From Isochrysis galbana (Eukaryota > Haptophyta > Isochrysidales > Isochrysidaceae), in NCBI GenBank assembly GCA_018136815.1, contig CM030932.1, positions 9,300,001-9,364,000 of the forward strand: 64,000 nt of DNA, read 5' to 3'. Below, piece by piece: positions 40,948 to 51,123 of the stretch (position 1 is the first letter of the stretch; every line of letters begins with the position of its first letter). Position numbers and translations under genes: made by a program. The notes below the pieces were generated by a model. It was given only the letters and a program-made list of their open reading frames with translations. It ran no database searches and had not been told where the DNA came from.

Positions 40948-41124
40948 TGGGGGCGCGCTGGTTCGTCAGGAAAAAGACACTGTGACTACTGCACCCTGCC
41001 GCCAAAAATAGACCAATCCTTATCCTTAAAAGCACGTGGCACGTGGTAGATTTGTATAAATAACTATGGACATTTGATAGCTCAATTCGACTGATGTCCC
41101 ACAATTGACGGAACGACACCTCAC

Positions 41125-41345
41125 CCGCATCCTCGGCGACAGCCTTCGCAATGCGCCCTAAGACGGCGCCCTCGTCCTTGAGGCAGAGTTGAGCCGCCAC
41201 CCGCCGCACTTGCACCATGGGCTCCTCTTCAGAGTGCAAGACCGCGTCGATGTATTCCATGGAGAGGTATGCGACGGCCGCCTCGTCCCCGATGAACGTG
41301 GTATTCTTGGTCTTGGACTTCTCGTCCGAGTAGTCGTCGCGCGGG
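41125..41345 (-). pseudogene. orphan exon-like fragment
   Basis: The minus strand reads KTKNTTFIGDEAAVAYLSME, then MVQVRRVAAQLCLKDEGAVL and RIAKAVAEDAG, followed by GTGAGG, a good 5' splice site. A poly-C tract (41341-41358 on the opposite strand as G run) lies on the upstream side. The composition looks like a real protein exon, but no neighbouring exon was found and the flanks are repeats. Family not recognised. Confidence 0.35.
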
Positions 41346-41546
41346 GGGGGGGGGGGGAACGCGCGGGAAAATAATAGACGGGAAAGGGGGCCGAAACCCA
41401 TAAGGGAGCACTCGGAGGAAAGGCGGGAGGGGGGAAAGGGGAAAGGGGTTTCGCGGGGGACCGATCGAGATGGCGCGAGGGGGGGAGAGTCGGGGCGCAG
41501 CGGACGAGGGGAGTCGCGGGGGGAAACCTAATCGGGGCGTATGGGA

Positions 41547-41800
41547 CACACACCGAAAAGCATCCGGGATATGCAAGTCACTCAGCACTCTGCGGCATAG
41601 GAGGAAGGCGTGCACGCACCGCTGAGGGCAAGCGCACTCCGCCCAACCCGTGAACCCCGCAGGACCCGGGCCCCTAAGTAGAGCACGAGGGGAGTTGCCG
41701 CAAGGCGGGAAATGAGGGAGAGGAAGGGGAATGGGCGTGGCTACGGGTATGTGACCCAGTGCCACGTCCGCGAGGCGAGAATATTAAAAGGTTTTTTTTT
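41547..41800 (+). mobile_element. LINE 3' end with 17-bp TSD, nested in another LINE end
   Basis: The 17-mer AATCGGGGCGTATGGGA occurs at 41530-41546 and 41801-41817. The 254 bases between end GCGAGGCGAGAATATTAAAAG, then G and nine T, directly before the second copy. It is a 5'-truncated LINE insertion that landed in the LINE tail continuing at 41818-42066. Confidence 0.8.
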
Positions 41801-41817
41801 AATCGGGGCGTATGGGA

Positions 41818-42066
41818 AGTGTACAAGGCCCCTTCCTTACCCGCAACAAGGTCACCCAGCGACAAAGAAGGAATGCGAGAACACTCGCTGGGGACAAGTG
41901 CACACCGCCCAGCCCAACCCCCCCAACAACCTGAGCCCCTACGTAGAGCACAAGGGGAGAGCTGCCGCAAGGCGGGTAGAGAGGGAGCGAGTAGGGAAGG
42001 GGCCGTCGCTACGAAAGTGAGTCTCAGTGCCGTGCGCGAGGCGAGAATCGTAAAAGTTTTTTCATT
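41818..42066 (+). mobile_element. older LINE 3' end
   Basis: Similar to 41547-41800: GAGCCCCTACGTAGAGCACAAGGGGAG, GCCGCAAGGCGGG broken by small differences, then GCGAGGCGAGAATCGTAAAAG and a T run. It was split by the nested insertion. Confidence 0.65.
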
Positions 42067-42189
42067 CGCACTCACTAGCAGTCCAACATACAGGCGGTCT
42101 CGAGACTGCTCCCGCCATTGAGATGTGGGCCTCATCATGTCACTAGCAATACAGACCCTTCCCAGGCACCGCTTGGTACGGGCGTGAGC

Positions 42190-43195
42190 CTATTTAAAGG
42201 CGTGCGGGAAAAGAATCGGCGCCACCTCCGCAGAGATTTTATCGAAGAGGAAGACGGCGCAGAATTGTCGGAAGAGGCGCCAGGGAATGCCGCGCCACAG
42301 CGCTGGGAGGCCACCCTCAGCCACAAGCACATTGGTTGTCTGACCATAGCCTTTGAAACGGACTTGCTCGATGTCGCCCTGCATACACGTCTTGACCGTA
42401 TCCGGTGGGTGCGAGGCGAACGAGCAGATCGGCCCCGCAACAAAGGTGGCGGCTAGACGCGCTGAATCATCACTTCGCCCGATGACAGTGTGCGAATAAT
42501 GCTCGCGAATATACTGACGCACTGCTGGCAAGATGCCCATGAAGCCAGCACAGTAGATTCCTTCACGCAATCCAAGCGCCAACATCCCCCGAGACACGAT
42601 CGAGGGTCCTCCGCGAACGAGATCAGCGCCTACACTTGCAATTGATCCACCCTTGCGCTGCTGCTGAATCATGATCAACTCGAGTGGGCCACACACCACA
42701 CCCGAGCCGATGCCTGCTCCGAACCCACAGCCGATTTGCTCTGCGGCGGTGAGCGGTCGCTTCTCGCCTGCAGTCAAAATCTTTTTCATGATGCCATTCA
42801 GATAGAATTGTGTCATCAAGCAGAACCCGTTGTTTAAGACGTTGGCCGGATAGCCACGGTACCTGCAGCGTGGGAGTGGATGAAAGGGAAGGGGGTGGGG
42901 AGGGGAAGAAGCTGAGCAGCCGGCTTGTGGCGAGATCAGCCACTTCTATGTGTGAAAGCTCATCTAGCAGCAGCGAGCGCGGTAGACAGGCGTTCCAGAG
43001 AGAAGTTCCGGGCCGTTCTGCGTTTCAGTCTGCAGCCGGGCGGGTGGTCGCGCACAGAATGGCCGGATTCATCGTGAAGGGGAGTCTCTGCTGCGAGGCG
43101 TTCTTCCAGTAGTTGGTGCTCTGGAGGAGCGTGGTGTCGGCGGTGCCGCAAATGGCACCGATGGCGCAGTTCTCCAAATCGCTCAGCTTGGACAT
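42190..43195 (-). CDS. mitochondrial carrier family protein (SLC25)
   Basis: SLC25 proteins move metabolites across the inner mitochondrial membrane. Two exons on the minus strand (43195-43056 and 42862-42190; a split Leu codon joins NPAI to YRGYPANVLNNGF) give 270 residues. Three homologous repeats are seen: GTADTTLLQSTNYWKNASQQ in the first, GPLELIMIQQQRKGG in the second (Pro-x-Glu variant) and SHPPDTVKTCMQGD in the third (Pro-x-Asp-x-x-Lys), followed by FKGYGQTTNVLVAEGGLPAL and WRGIPWRLFRQFC. The length is slightly below the usual 300. The transported substrate cannot be read from the sequence. Met 43195 gives a compact N-terminus before the first helix. Confidence 0.85.
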
Positions 43196-43457
43196 CGCGA
43201 ACTCGCAAGGGGGGGGGGGGGGTAGGGGTGCGGGCGGGGGAGGGCGGAAGTGAGGGGAAAGAGGGTGAAGGGGCCGATCGGACGCGCACGGCCAGCAGGC
43301 GGAGGACGGAGAGTGCGGAAAGGTGGGGGGGGGGGTGCTCGAAGAAGAGAAGAAGAGACAAAGTTAATGTGAAGATCCGTTGGAGGGGTGGGTGGGTGGG
43401 AGGCGGTTGCGTCCGACGAGGGGGAGAGAGAGTAGGCGCGTGGTGTGGCGCCACCGT

Positions 43458-43488
<31 letters not shown>

Positions 43489-44059
43489 CGCCAGGACCCC
43501 TCTGTTCGAGATCTCCCAAGCCCAAGAACTTGAGTACTTTACTTTACTTGTAGTCGAGTAGAGTATGTAGCCTCAAACTCGCAAACTCATCTGGACCCAC
43601 CCACCCTTCACCCCAAACCCAACAAAGAATAACCCAACCCAATAACAATTATATCCAACCTCCCAATCCCCAGCACTCCTCCTCCCCCACTCTTTCCTCC
43701 ATCATTCATTTCTCGTTTCCTTTGGCACTTCCCACGCGGGGCCAAGGCGTGCGTTCCTGAATTCTTCCTGACCCAGCCCTCATGGCTCATGTAGGACCTG
43801 GGCAGGTGCGTGGCTAGACCCCTCTGCTTGCCAAGTGGCGAGGAGGGAGTGTGCCCTCCCCCAGGTCAACCAACTATAAAGTTAGCAAAAACACAACAAG
43901 ACCAACCCGATAGGAAGAAATAGGAAGCAACAAGACCGAGGGGTCCTCTCGGAAATCGGAAATTTACTTGTTCTTGGAACGGGTCGAACAATGCAAGAGG
44001 CACAGCGGCACAGCTGGACTCCCGGCGCGTTACACAGGCTTGGCACGTCATACACGCCG
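43196..44059. other. intergenic, long poly-C and repeat head
   Basis: Contains G17-like (43210-43222) and about 34 consecutive C (43451-43485). At 43790-43885 on the minus strand lies a repeat head: hairpin CTAACT, loop TTAT, AGTTGG (43870-43885), then GGGGGAGGGCACACTCC. No gene was seen. Confidence 0.5.
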
Positions 44060-44899
44060 TCATTCAGCAGTTGGCCCACTTGTCGCCGCCTCGTTATCTT
44101 TGTTGTTCGTTTGGTCTCGCAACAGTTGGAGCGCTTGTGCCGGCCTTGCAGTGCCTTGGAAGCCATCGGAAAATTCATCCCACTTGTCGCCCTGATAGAG
44201 GCACATGCATTCTGGAGTGCAAAGGGCGGTGCCGTGCCATATCTCAGATGCAAGCAAAGTGCCCACAAGTGCACCCCCTGACCCACGAATGCCGCCACCA
44301 TCACCCAAGGGCATCGCCGAGAAGGCCATCCTCCAGCCCCCTTCATCAAGAAGCTTTGTGGCTCGCTTCCGAAGCTGCCGATCCCAGGGCTGTCCTACAT
44401 TGGCCGCGCAGCTAAAGCGTGGGTTTACTAGCAATAAGGTGTGATCTGGGCGTGTGGGGCGTGAACCATAGAACCCTGAGCACAGCCTGTCGAACTGCGA
44501 GAATGTAAGGTCAGACACGTGCGAGACGGCTGTGCATCGGCCGTTGGCGAAGCTCCACACGCCCATACCGACATCGATCAGCCCCAAGAACTCGGGGTCG
44601 TACCCTTCAAGCATTGCGTCCACCATGGGCACCAGACCTACACGCTGCCGCTGCTGCAAGCCGCCAGGCCACCGCGAGTAGTCCTCAGGCTGTAGAGGGG
44701 CGGAAAGGTCGAAGCCGGGCGGGAGGTAGGGCATTTCGATCGCGATGCGCCGCCACTCTGCATCCCGAGCCTGGCGCAGCATCGCTCGAGCCGTCAACGC
44801 CACGCAGGCATAGCTCGACGGACATGGAACCGCCGATGCGGCCAGCGCCCGACACATCGGTATTCCTACGAACTGAACAGTAGTACTCCAAGGCGCCAA
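44060..44899 (-). CDS. DUF1995-like protein, function unknown
   Basis: A 279-residue single-exon frame. The order of features resembles plastid DUF1995 proteins: an N-terminal block CPSSYACVALTARAMLRQA followed by RRIAIEMPYLPPG, a middle block LGLIDVGMGVWSFANG, then LLLVNPRFSCAANVGQPW and RQLRKRATKLL. The tail is Glu/Asn-rich. I assign the family only by this pattern, with low certainty. Met 44899 is the first start; a later Met may be used. The first 25 residues are mildly hydrophobic (STTVQFVGIPMCRALAASAV) and could belong to a targeting peptide. Confidence 0.5.
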   Translation of the reverse strand: MAPWSTTVQFVGIPMCRALAASAVPCPSSYACVALTARAMLRQARDAEWRRIAIEMPYLPPGFDLSAPLQPEDYSRWPGGLQQRQRVGLVPMVDAMLEGYDPEFLGLIDVGMGVWSFANGRCTAVSHVSDLTFSQFDRLCSGFYGSRPTRPDHTLLLVNPRFSCAANVGQPWDRQLRKRATKLLDEGGWRMAFSAMPLGDGGGIRGSGGALVGTLLASEIWHGTALCTPECMCLYQGDKWDEFSDGFQGTARPAQALQLLRDQTNNKDNEAATSGPTAE

Positions 44900-45147
44900 A
44901 ATACCATGGGGAGAACTAATAATGTACTCTACTAGGAATAAGCTTGGTACGGAGTAAACTTTAGGGTTAAACTATATAACCACAAGAAAAATCGAACATT
45001 CTGACGCTTCCCCTCGTTGGCTCTGCTCGATCCGCGCCTAGGCAGACAGACGCCTGGACCCTGTCCGCGCTCGCCCCGCTCTCGCCTCGCACCGAGAAGG
45101 AGAGCGAACGAGCAAGTGAGGGGGCTGGGACTTGCGTGCGCGAGAGG

Positions 45148-46053
45148 ATGGGTAGCTACCCTGTGCCGCGCGTCGCCACCGCCTTCTGCCGCTCCGACGG
45201 CTCGGGCTTCCTCGCAGAGCAGCCGACAGACCAACTCGAGAGGTGGGCACCGATGGTCGACAATGGCACCCATCTTGTCATCAATTGGCGCGCTGACCCG
45301 CGGCTATGCGCGCGGAACGTGACGTCTTACTTCGTCGAGGTTACCACTTCCACTCAGATCCTCAATTTCCTCATGGGGCAGTTCGGCTCCTTCCCGCAGG
45401 ACCTATGTGCAGCCGGCGGCTCCAAGGCGCGAGATGCGGTCGAGGTCGAGGAAGAACAGCCCGTCTGCTCACCGTACGAGACGTGGTGCTCAAGGAAAGA
45501 GCGGCGTACTGCTTTCGAGATTCCGCCGCCACTCCTCCAGTTATTGAAGTGGGACATCGAGGTCACCGTGCGGGCGTACGGCTCTCATGCTCCACTTGGG
45601 AGGCCAAAAGACTCAGTGGCAGCCTCATGGTGGTGCCACAAGTATCGACGCGTGAGCGAGGTAGCTCGGCATGACAGCCCTGTGAAGAGTGTGCTTAGGG
45701 GGGGTATTACAACGGCAGCATTGGCCATGGGTGCTGCCGCTGCCGCCGCAGCGATGCTCGGGCACATGTGGCCGGAGATTCAGACCGTTGGTAAGACTCT
45801 CACTTCGGGAATCTCATGGCGCCCGCTCGAACGTCTCACGTTGATGTCGCCGGGGCGGGGGGCAGCACTTGTACGACGATCGTCAAGACGATCGAGGCAC
45901 CCGGATGAGCTAAGAGAAGTTTTGCTGTGTCCTTGCTTGTGGCGATGGACAAGAATGTGTGAAACGCCGCATAGTGGATGGTGGCAGTGGATCCAAGAGG
46001 ATTGCGAGCAAGTAGCAGTGTCCGTGCGGGGTAAAAATACAAATCTTCAATAA
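45148..46053 (+). CDS. hypothetical protein, possibly spliced near 45790
   Basis: An open frame from the Met at 45148 (MGSYPVPRVATAFCRSDGSG) contains HLVINWRADPRLCARNVTSY, an acidic patch (VEVEEEQPVCS), a WDIEVTVRAYG strand and one probable membrane helix (GGITTAALAMGAAAAAAAML). A strong donor (TTGGTAAGAC) near 45790 suggests that the last 85 codons, which look random, are not translated in this frame. A final exon was not found. The family is not recognised. Confidence 0.45.
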   Translation: MGSYPVPRVATAFCRSDGSGFLAEQPTDQLERWAPMVDNGTHLVINWRADPRLCARNVTSYFVEVTTSTQILNFLMGQFGSFPQDLCAAGGSKARDAVEVEEEQPVCSPYETWCSRKERRTAFEIPPPLLQLLKWDIEVTVRAYGSHAPLGRPKDSVAASWWCHKYRRVSEVARHDSPVKSVLRGGITTAALAMGAAAAAAAMLGHMWPEIQTVGKTLTSGISWRPLERLTLMSPGRGAALVRRSSRRSRHPDELREVLLCPCLWRWTRMCETPHSGWWQWIQEDCEQVAVSVRGKNTNLQ

Positions 46054-46104
46054 AGCTGGATAGTAGCCTCGTGCCCTCAGAAAAGTATCGTCGTAATTTG
46101 ACCT

Positions 46105-46410
46105 ATGGAGCGTGCCGTGACCGCTCCCGAGACCCAGGCGACCTTCGCCACCGCGCCCCAACAGCCAACAGGGACGCCCCACGCCGCCAGAGGCGGCGGC
46201 TCGCCAGAAAGTCGAGAGCCCTCTCATAGCTCACAGCCCATCCAGCCCATCCAACCCACGCCCGCGCGAGCGCGCGAGTCGGCGTGCTCTGGCACCATAC
46301 GTGTTGCCAACATGGCTCCGTGCAGCACACATGGGGTCTTACAGACCCCGGACCCCCTGACCCTTCCTACAGTGGGAAACCCTCCCACCCCAAGAGCACC
46401 TCGTGTGTGA
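46105..46410 (+). mobile_element. LINE ORF1 N-terminus
   Basis: Reads MERAVTAPETQATFATAPQQ and later PTVGNPPTPRAP, parallel to the ORF1 heads at 30763 and 62555. The following bases (46470-46500, GGCGGAGGGCACTTCACAC) match the VGGHFTQQ region of 62.9 kb. It has no clear hairpin upstream, so its 5' end is decayed or truncated. Confidence 0.6.
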
Positions 46411-46511
46411 GGGCAGCTCAGCTGCCCTCCCCTTGGAGGAAACCTCGTCTACCTTCAGTGCACCCAGCATGGGCGGAGGGCACTTCACACTCATCAATCT
46501 TCCGCAGAGAC

Positions 46512-47085
46512 AACTAAGTTTATACTTAGTTCGCCCATGGGGGGGCACGAGCCCCCCCCCTCTCTCCACTCCTCCCCTGCCATGGGGGAGGAACCACCCA
46601 TGCTCCTGGCACGCCTGATGGCTTGCCCGGAGCCCACTGCCCTGCTGACCCACTCTCTCAGTGGCAGGCTCGCCTGCCTCGCGCGTCCTGGCCAGTCGTG
46701 GCCAGCCCATCGCTCCAACCCCCCCTCCCCCCTGTTCGACAGGCAGACAAGTGCAGAGTGGGGGCCCCTGAGGCCCAGGAGCGCCAGCGAGGGAGAGGCA
46801 GGGGAGACCAGGGCCCAGCCCCAGCCTCCTCTGCCCCCTGAGCTGGCCTCCAGGAGCCTCCAGGGGTCGCCAAAGGCAGCTGCAGGCTTGCAGGCCTGTC
46901 GCAGGCGCGACATCGCGCGTGCCTGCAGGAGAGGGGAGAGAGAGCGCGGAGAAGGGGGTGGGCGGAGCGAGGGCTCCGCTCACCGGAAAACATGTAAGTC
47001 CCGCACTTGTTTACAGGAGAAGTCGGGACTGAGGACGTCGCCAGCCCGTTAGGCATTGGAGGAAGGGGGAAACGGATCACCGGGG
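46512..47085 (+). mobile_element. R1-type GC-rich element, copy 2
   Basis: Begins with hairpin AACTAAGT, loop TTAT, ACTTAGTT (46512-46531), then CGCCC and ATGGGGGGGCACGAG. It follows the R1 body of 26659-25894 block by block: CTCCCCTGCC, CTGGCACGCCTGATGGCTTGCC, GACAGGCAGACA, GGGGGCCCCTGAGGCCCAGGA, CGCGCGTGCCTGCAGGAGAG, GTAAGTCCCGCAC, GAAGTCGGGACTGAGGACG. The match fades near 47085, where LINE heads on the other strand begin. Confidence 0.7.
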
Positions 47086-47089
47086 GGGG

Positions 47090-47291
47090 GATGTGTGGAG
47101 CACGAGCGCCCTCCCTCTCTCCATTCCTCCCCTGCCGTGGTGGAGGAATCACCCATGCCCATGGGGGGGCGCCCTCGGCCGGTCGGCGGGGGGCCCGAAG
47201 GAGAGGTGTGGGGAGCGGCGGCGCGCTCCATGGCAATCAATGGCAACCAACTATAAAGTTAGTTGATCGCAACCAAGTATAAACTTAGTTG
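47090..47291 (-). mobile_element. LINE ORF1 head with two stacked hairpins
   Basis: On the minus strand the hairpins CAACTAAGT/ACTTGGTTG (47270-47291) and CAACTAACT/AGTTGGTTG (47244-47265), both with loop TTAT, lie one after the other. An ATG (47233) then opens MERAAAPHTSPSGPPPTGRG. Two heads in tandem suggest an insertion of one element into the 5' end of another or a duplication of the hairpin. Confidence 0.6.
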
Positions 47292-47369
47292 AGTTAGACT
47301 GGGATTATCTTTACATTTTTAAACATACGTACCGGGTAAAAATAAAATTTATCCGCATGGTCCTCTTTC

Positions 47370-47384
47370 GACGGAACGCGACCT
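47370..47384 (+). repeat. dispersed 15-mer GACGGAACGCGACCT
   Basis: Also at 7792-7806, 17837-17851 and, changed, 41107-41121, each time after an AT-rich stretch and (three of four) a TCCCA-like block. It may be the end of a decayed element. Confidence 0.4.
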
Positions 47385-47394
47385 TTGGGGGGGG

Positions 47395-47533
47395 CGCCTA
47401 GCCGCAGCTGGCGTTTCGGCGACATGGGTGTATAATCGGTGTATCCATGGGCACATCGCCCGTACTAGCGGGCGTGACGGCCGAGGAGGAGGGAGTCGGC
47501 GCGCGCTCAATACCCCTATCGTCTTAACGATAG
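47395..47533 (-). mobile_element. LINE ORF1 head, start codon decayed
   Basis: Hairpin CTATCGT, loop TAAG, ACGATAG (47516-47533, minus strand), then GGGT and ATTGAGCGCGCGCC. The frame reads ERAPTPSSSAVTPASTGDVP and, after a shift, SPKRQLRLG. It parallels the head at 7697. Confidence 0.55.
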
Positions 47534-47729
47534 TTCCTGCTACAGTTTTATACCAAACTGGGGGATGGGGGTGAAAAATAACGCTGGACCTCTGGTTCAT
47601 CGATCTGTCCTTCGTAATTCTTCGTGGTGCGTGCGGCAATTGCGGTACTAGCTCATCTACTAACTCTCATTCTCACAAATCTCCCGCGCAAATTACGTAT
47701 TCATTTTCACTTATTCTCAAACAGCAAGT

Positions 47730-47966
47730 ATGGCTCCCGCGCAAACCATGGGTAGACACACGGTACAGAAACACAATTCTTACGTAAGTGGACGGCAAAC
47801 CATGGGTAGACACACGGTACAGAAACACAATTCTTACGTAAGTGGACGACAAAGACTGCGGCGGAGCGAACCCCAAGAGAGAGAGAATAAGGGAATGGTA
47901 GCTGGAACGAGCCATGCGATCGCGCCACAACAACATGCGCATACAAAAACATACACAAGATGCTAG
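47730..47966 (+). CDS. small ORF with an in-frame 18-residue duplication
   Basis: A 54-bp unit (47742-47795 and 47796-47849) is duplicated in tandem. Because 54 is divisible by 3, the frame starting MAPAQTMGRHTVQKHNS carries two TMGRHTVQKHNSYVSGRQ copies, then a basic stretch. The product would be 78 residues. It has no known family, and the ORF may simply be chance around the repeat. Confidence 0.25.
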   Translation: MAPAQTMGRHTVQKHNSYVSGRQTMGRHTVQKHNSYVSGRQRLRRSEPQERENKGMVAGTSHAIAPQQHAHTKTYTRC

Positions 47967-48082
47967 CATTATGCGTGCCCGCAGAGATGCATGGCTTGCG
48001 AAACTTCGTAGAAACAAGATACCAGACAGTACGTACGCGATGCAAACAACGACAGCAGGACAATGAAGAATGTGTGCAGCCA

Positions 48083-49504
48083 TCAAGCGACTGTTGCACT
48101 TTCGGACAAAGAGGGTGCGCTCATCAAGATATCATCGTGCTCAGCAGTGACATCATGAAGCCCGGACGGCATGATTACGGGCATTGGAGGTACATCCACA
48201 GCGACATGAGATGTCAATTCTTCTGTACGCGGTCTGCTCGCTTGAGGAGACTCTACTTCCAGCTGGAGGCGAGCATCATAGCTTAGGGCTGCACGAGACA
48301 GCCTAACAGGCGGGGCATAAGGTCCCGACTCCGTGGCGGTCGCCCAAGTGGAGCCAATCTGAGCTGGAGAGCTCGTATTCGCTTCATCCAGATCTTCCGT
48401 TGATCCCTCTCGTGAAACGTCACCCCTTGATGATCTTCGATGTATCAATCGTGGAGATGTGCTACACGGCCGCCCGGAAATCTCAATGAAGGCCGACGTT
48501 GACAGCAAGCGAGTTGGATCTAAGTGTGGCCCATCAGTTCTCGGCGTATTCTTTGCTCTCGCTGACCACGGACGTCGCCGCAAGCCATCCGCAACAAGCT
48601 GTGATGCAGAACGATCCACTAGATTGTGTGCTGCGTGCGCCAAGCGGGGCGTTTGAAGGTCAGGAGCTTGGATGCGAACATTTCGGTACGGGCCAAATGC
48701 ATGCTCGTCAGCTTGTTTGTCAAGGCAACATTCCAGACTCCGCGCCATGGCTACTTGTGGGCGAGCCCGCGAAGGTCGCACAAGCTTGGGATTGAAGATG
48801 GCGCCACGCCTGGAGAAGCAGCCCACGGGGACTTTCTTCGTGGTTGCATTCCAAGCACACCCACGCTGCGGAGAAACGGATGTCGTATTTAGAAGCATGT
48901 CAACTGGCGCTGCCCTCACAACCGAATCAGTACGTGTACTGCTGCAGGGAGCCGTACTTGAGGGCCGCATGGAAGTATGAGCCCACCCGGTAGCATAGAC
49001 TCTGCGCTCCGTCATCGGTGGTTGTTGGGCGACCGATTTCTGGCCACTGCTTCCATCAGACTGGATCTGTGTTGCCATGATGCTATCAGCGCGTGGAGCA
49101 CATGCAAGCCCTCGGTTGGGGATACGGATCTCCGCTTGGAATAATTTTTCCGGCCACCCAACCCCCACTGAAGTCTTGACTTCCATCGTGTTTCGTGCAC
49201 GAGGAGCCATCTGCCCATGGAGCGTGAGGCCGGAGATCTCCATCGGCTCGGAGAAAAGCAGCAGCGAATGGACGGGGGCCGACCGGCGGTGCCTGGCCGA
49301 GCGCGGATTGGCGGCAGCCGGCATACAGTCTGACGCCAGGTGTCGAGCACGGTCTGTTGGCGAGCTTCCTCTCCTGCCCTCCGCAAGTCTCTCTCTCCAG
49401 CCGAAGTTGGTTTTCCTTTTCGTGGGTCTCCCTCTCTCGGCGTGGTGGTGGCTTGGCGGACGTAACGATGTTTTGCTCGGGAGCAGGCAGGGGCTTGGAT
49501 ACAT
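48083..49504 (-). CDS. hypothetical Ser/Arg-rich protein
   Basis: A long minus-strand frame of up to 473 residues. The part after an internal Met (about 49243, MEISGLTLHGQMAPRARN) looks more protein-like than the first 85 residues. Segments such as PVGCFSRRGAIFNPKLVRPS, CCLDKQADEHAFGPYRNVRI and SSPAQIGSTWATATESGP are compatible with a disordered regulatory protein. No domain, membrane helix or targeting signal is recognised. Stop 48083. The frame may be one exon of a longer gene. Confidence 0.45.
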   Translation of the reverse strand: MYPSPCLLPSKTSLRPPSHHHAERGRPTKRKTNFGWRERLAEGRRGSSPTDRARHLASDCMPAAANPRSARHRRSAPVHSLLLFSEPMEISGLTLHGQMAPRARNTMEVKTSVGVGWPEKLFQAEIRIPNRGLACAPRADSIMATQIQSDGSSGQKSVAQQPPMTERRVYATGWAHTSMRPSSTAPCSSTRTDSVVRAAPVDMLLNTTSVSPQRGCAWNATTKKVPVGCFSRRGAIFNPKLVRPSRARPQVAMARSLECCLDKQADEHAFGPYRNVRIQAPDLQTPRLAHAAHNLVDRSASQLVADGLRRRPWSARAKNTPRTDGPHLDPTRLLSTSAFIEISGRPCSTSPRLIHRRSSRGDVSREGSTEDLDEANTSSPAQIGSTWATATESGPYAPPVRLSRAALSYDARLQLEVESPQASRPRTEELTSHVAVDVPPMPVIMPSGLHDVTAEHDDILMSAPSLSESATVA

Positions 49505-49568
49505 AATTATTGCAGGTGGAGAACGAGTGGCCCGGGGTGGTGGTATGTGTGTATACGTGCACGTGTAG

Positions 49569-49570
49569 GA

Positions 49571-49619
<49 letters not shown>

Positions 49620-49621
49620 GG
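49569..49621 (+). repeat. (GT)n microsatellite followed by G run
   Basis: About 15 GT units are followed by 19 G, located in the 5' flank of the gene at 48083-49504. Confidence 0.9.
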
Positions 49622-49871
49622 AGAAGAGGAGAGTGACGCTCATAACGATGTCTGAGACGCGACGAGAGACGAGCGAGGAGAGAGACGTGTTCTCCGTTTT
49701 CCGTGATTCTTTAAAAAAACAGTCGAACTCGACCAGGAAACACGTTCCCTCGGGTAAAGAGCGCGAAACACCTTGCAAAAGATGAACACTGAAACAGCTA
49801 AATAACAAGATGCGTGAAGGTGAAGGCACCCGAATCAGGCGACGAAGAAGTTAAAGTTCAACATCGATATG

Positions 49872-51010
49872 TGTAAAAAAATCTTAAATTCTCGCCGCCA
49901 CGCGCGCGGCCCCGGGGCCCTGCAAATCAACCTAGTAGCCACACCGGGAGGGCGGCAGAGGGGAGGCGGAGGCGGGAGAGGAGCGCGCGCGGGGGGGGGG
50001 GGGGGGGGGGGCAAGGAGGCGGCGCGCGGAACCCCCCCCCCCCCCCCCTTCCGGAAGGTAAGGAGTGGAATCAGTGGAATAGGTTTGGTTTGGAGCTCTC
50101 TTGATAGAAGTGGGTACGCCGTCTCGGCCGGACCGTCGTACGCTCTGCCCCATTTCAATGGGGTGTATAACTCGTCTGGTGATGGCTGCGGGTTGGCTCT
50201 CTCATGAATGTGGGGTTCTCCCATCACATTAAGCTTGACTACGTGATAGTCGCCACACCGGCGGAGGTAATGCTTGTGTTCTTTGTCCACCAGGATGTCT
50301 CCTAGGTCATGTGCGTCCGGGTCTTCCTGAGGGGCTAACTCATGTTCTCCCGGAGTGAGGGGAGGAGACACCGCTTTCTTCCTAAGAAGGTGCATATATT
50401 CATTGGTGGCATCCGCCATTCTTGCTCTAGACCATTCGGCTATCTTCTCCCATGACTTTAGGAATGGACCTATCGAGATGTAGTTGCCTCTATGGCGTAT
50501 CCAGCGTTCTCCTTCCGGCAGGTAATCCGCGCATTCCTCCGTGGTGTATATCTCTCCCGTGTCCGGGTTAATCGTATTATGCACAATAACCGTTTGTAAA
50601 GATTCCCACTTATCCCTATGTGAGTGATGTAATGCCGGAGCTTTATGAAAACAGTTATACCATATCGGGGATCCTTGAGTCCCTTCCCTCGTGTTGGTTT
50701 CCCTATGGAACTTAATCCGTCTTGCTTCCAAAATGCCGGCAGCGTATTGTTCCCCCGGATGCTAGCCGAGAGGCTTCGTGCGTCGACTTTCGAAAATACG
50801 GCCGCTCTCCCCAATGGGGTGCGGCTGAACCACTGGTCTAGGGCGGTCTTCCAATCCGCCGAGGACGGATTTAAGTAGCGAACTATCCATATCGCTTGAA
50901 GTGCACGCGTATGCTCGGCCATAGGGAGCAGCCCGATCCCCAGAAGGGGCTGGTCTTCGTTCGTTCCCACCCTCGGGTATGCCGGGTAGGTTATCCATCT
51001 TCTACCCTCT
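49872..51010 (-). mobile_element. LINE ORF2 C-terminal part with 3' end
   Basis: The minus strand reads GRRWITYPAYPRVGTNEDQP, then the conserved block IWIVRYLNPSSADWKTALDQ with FSRTPLGRAAVFS and LPAFWKQ, and, after one frameshift near 50650, QGSPIWYNCFHK, the usual position of the W-N motif after FW. It continues to 49990 and ends with GCGGCGAGAATTTAAGA plus a T run (49872-49890). The 5' truncation lies at about 51010, next to the cytochrome b561-type gene. Confidence 0.8.
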
Positions 51011-51123
51011 TGCGAGGACACGCTCGGTAGACTTGCAGCTCGAGCTCGCCGTAGCCATGGATATGGAGGTGCGCATCGCACGAGCCCGCGCACCACCAGT
51101 GTTCTTTCCCCCATCTCACATTC

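Noticed and set aside
44071-44883. Plus-strand ORFs opposite the DUF1995-like gene
   Set aside because: Short antisense frames of a longer minus-strand ORF with a better protein pattern.
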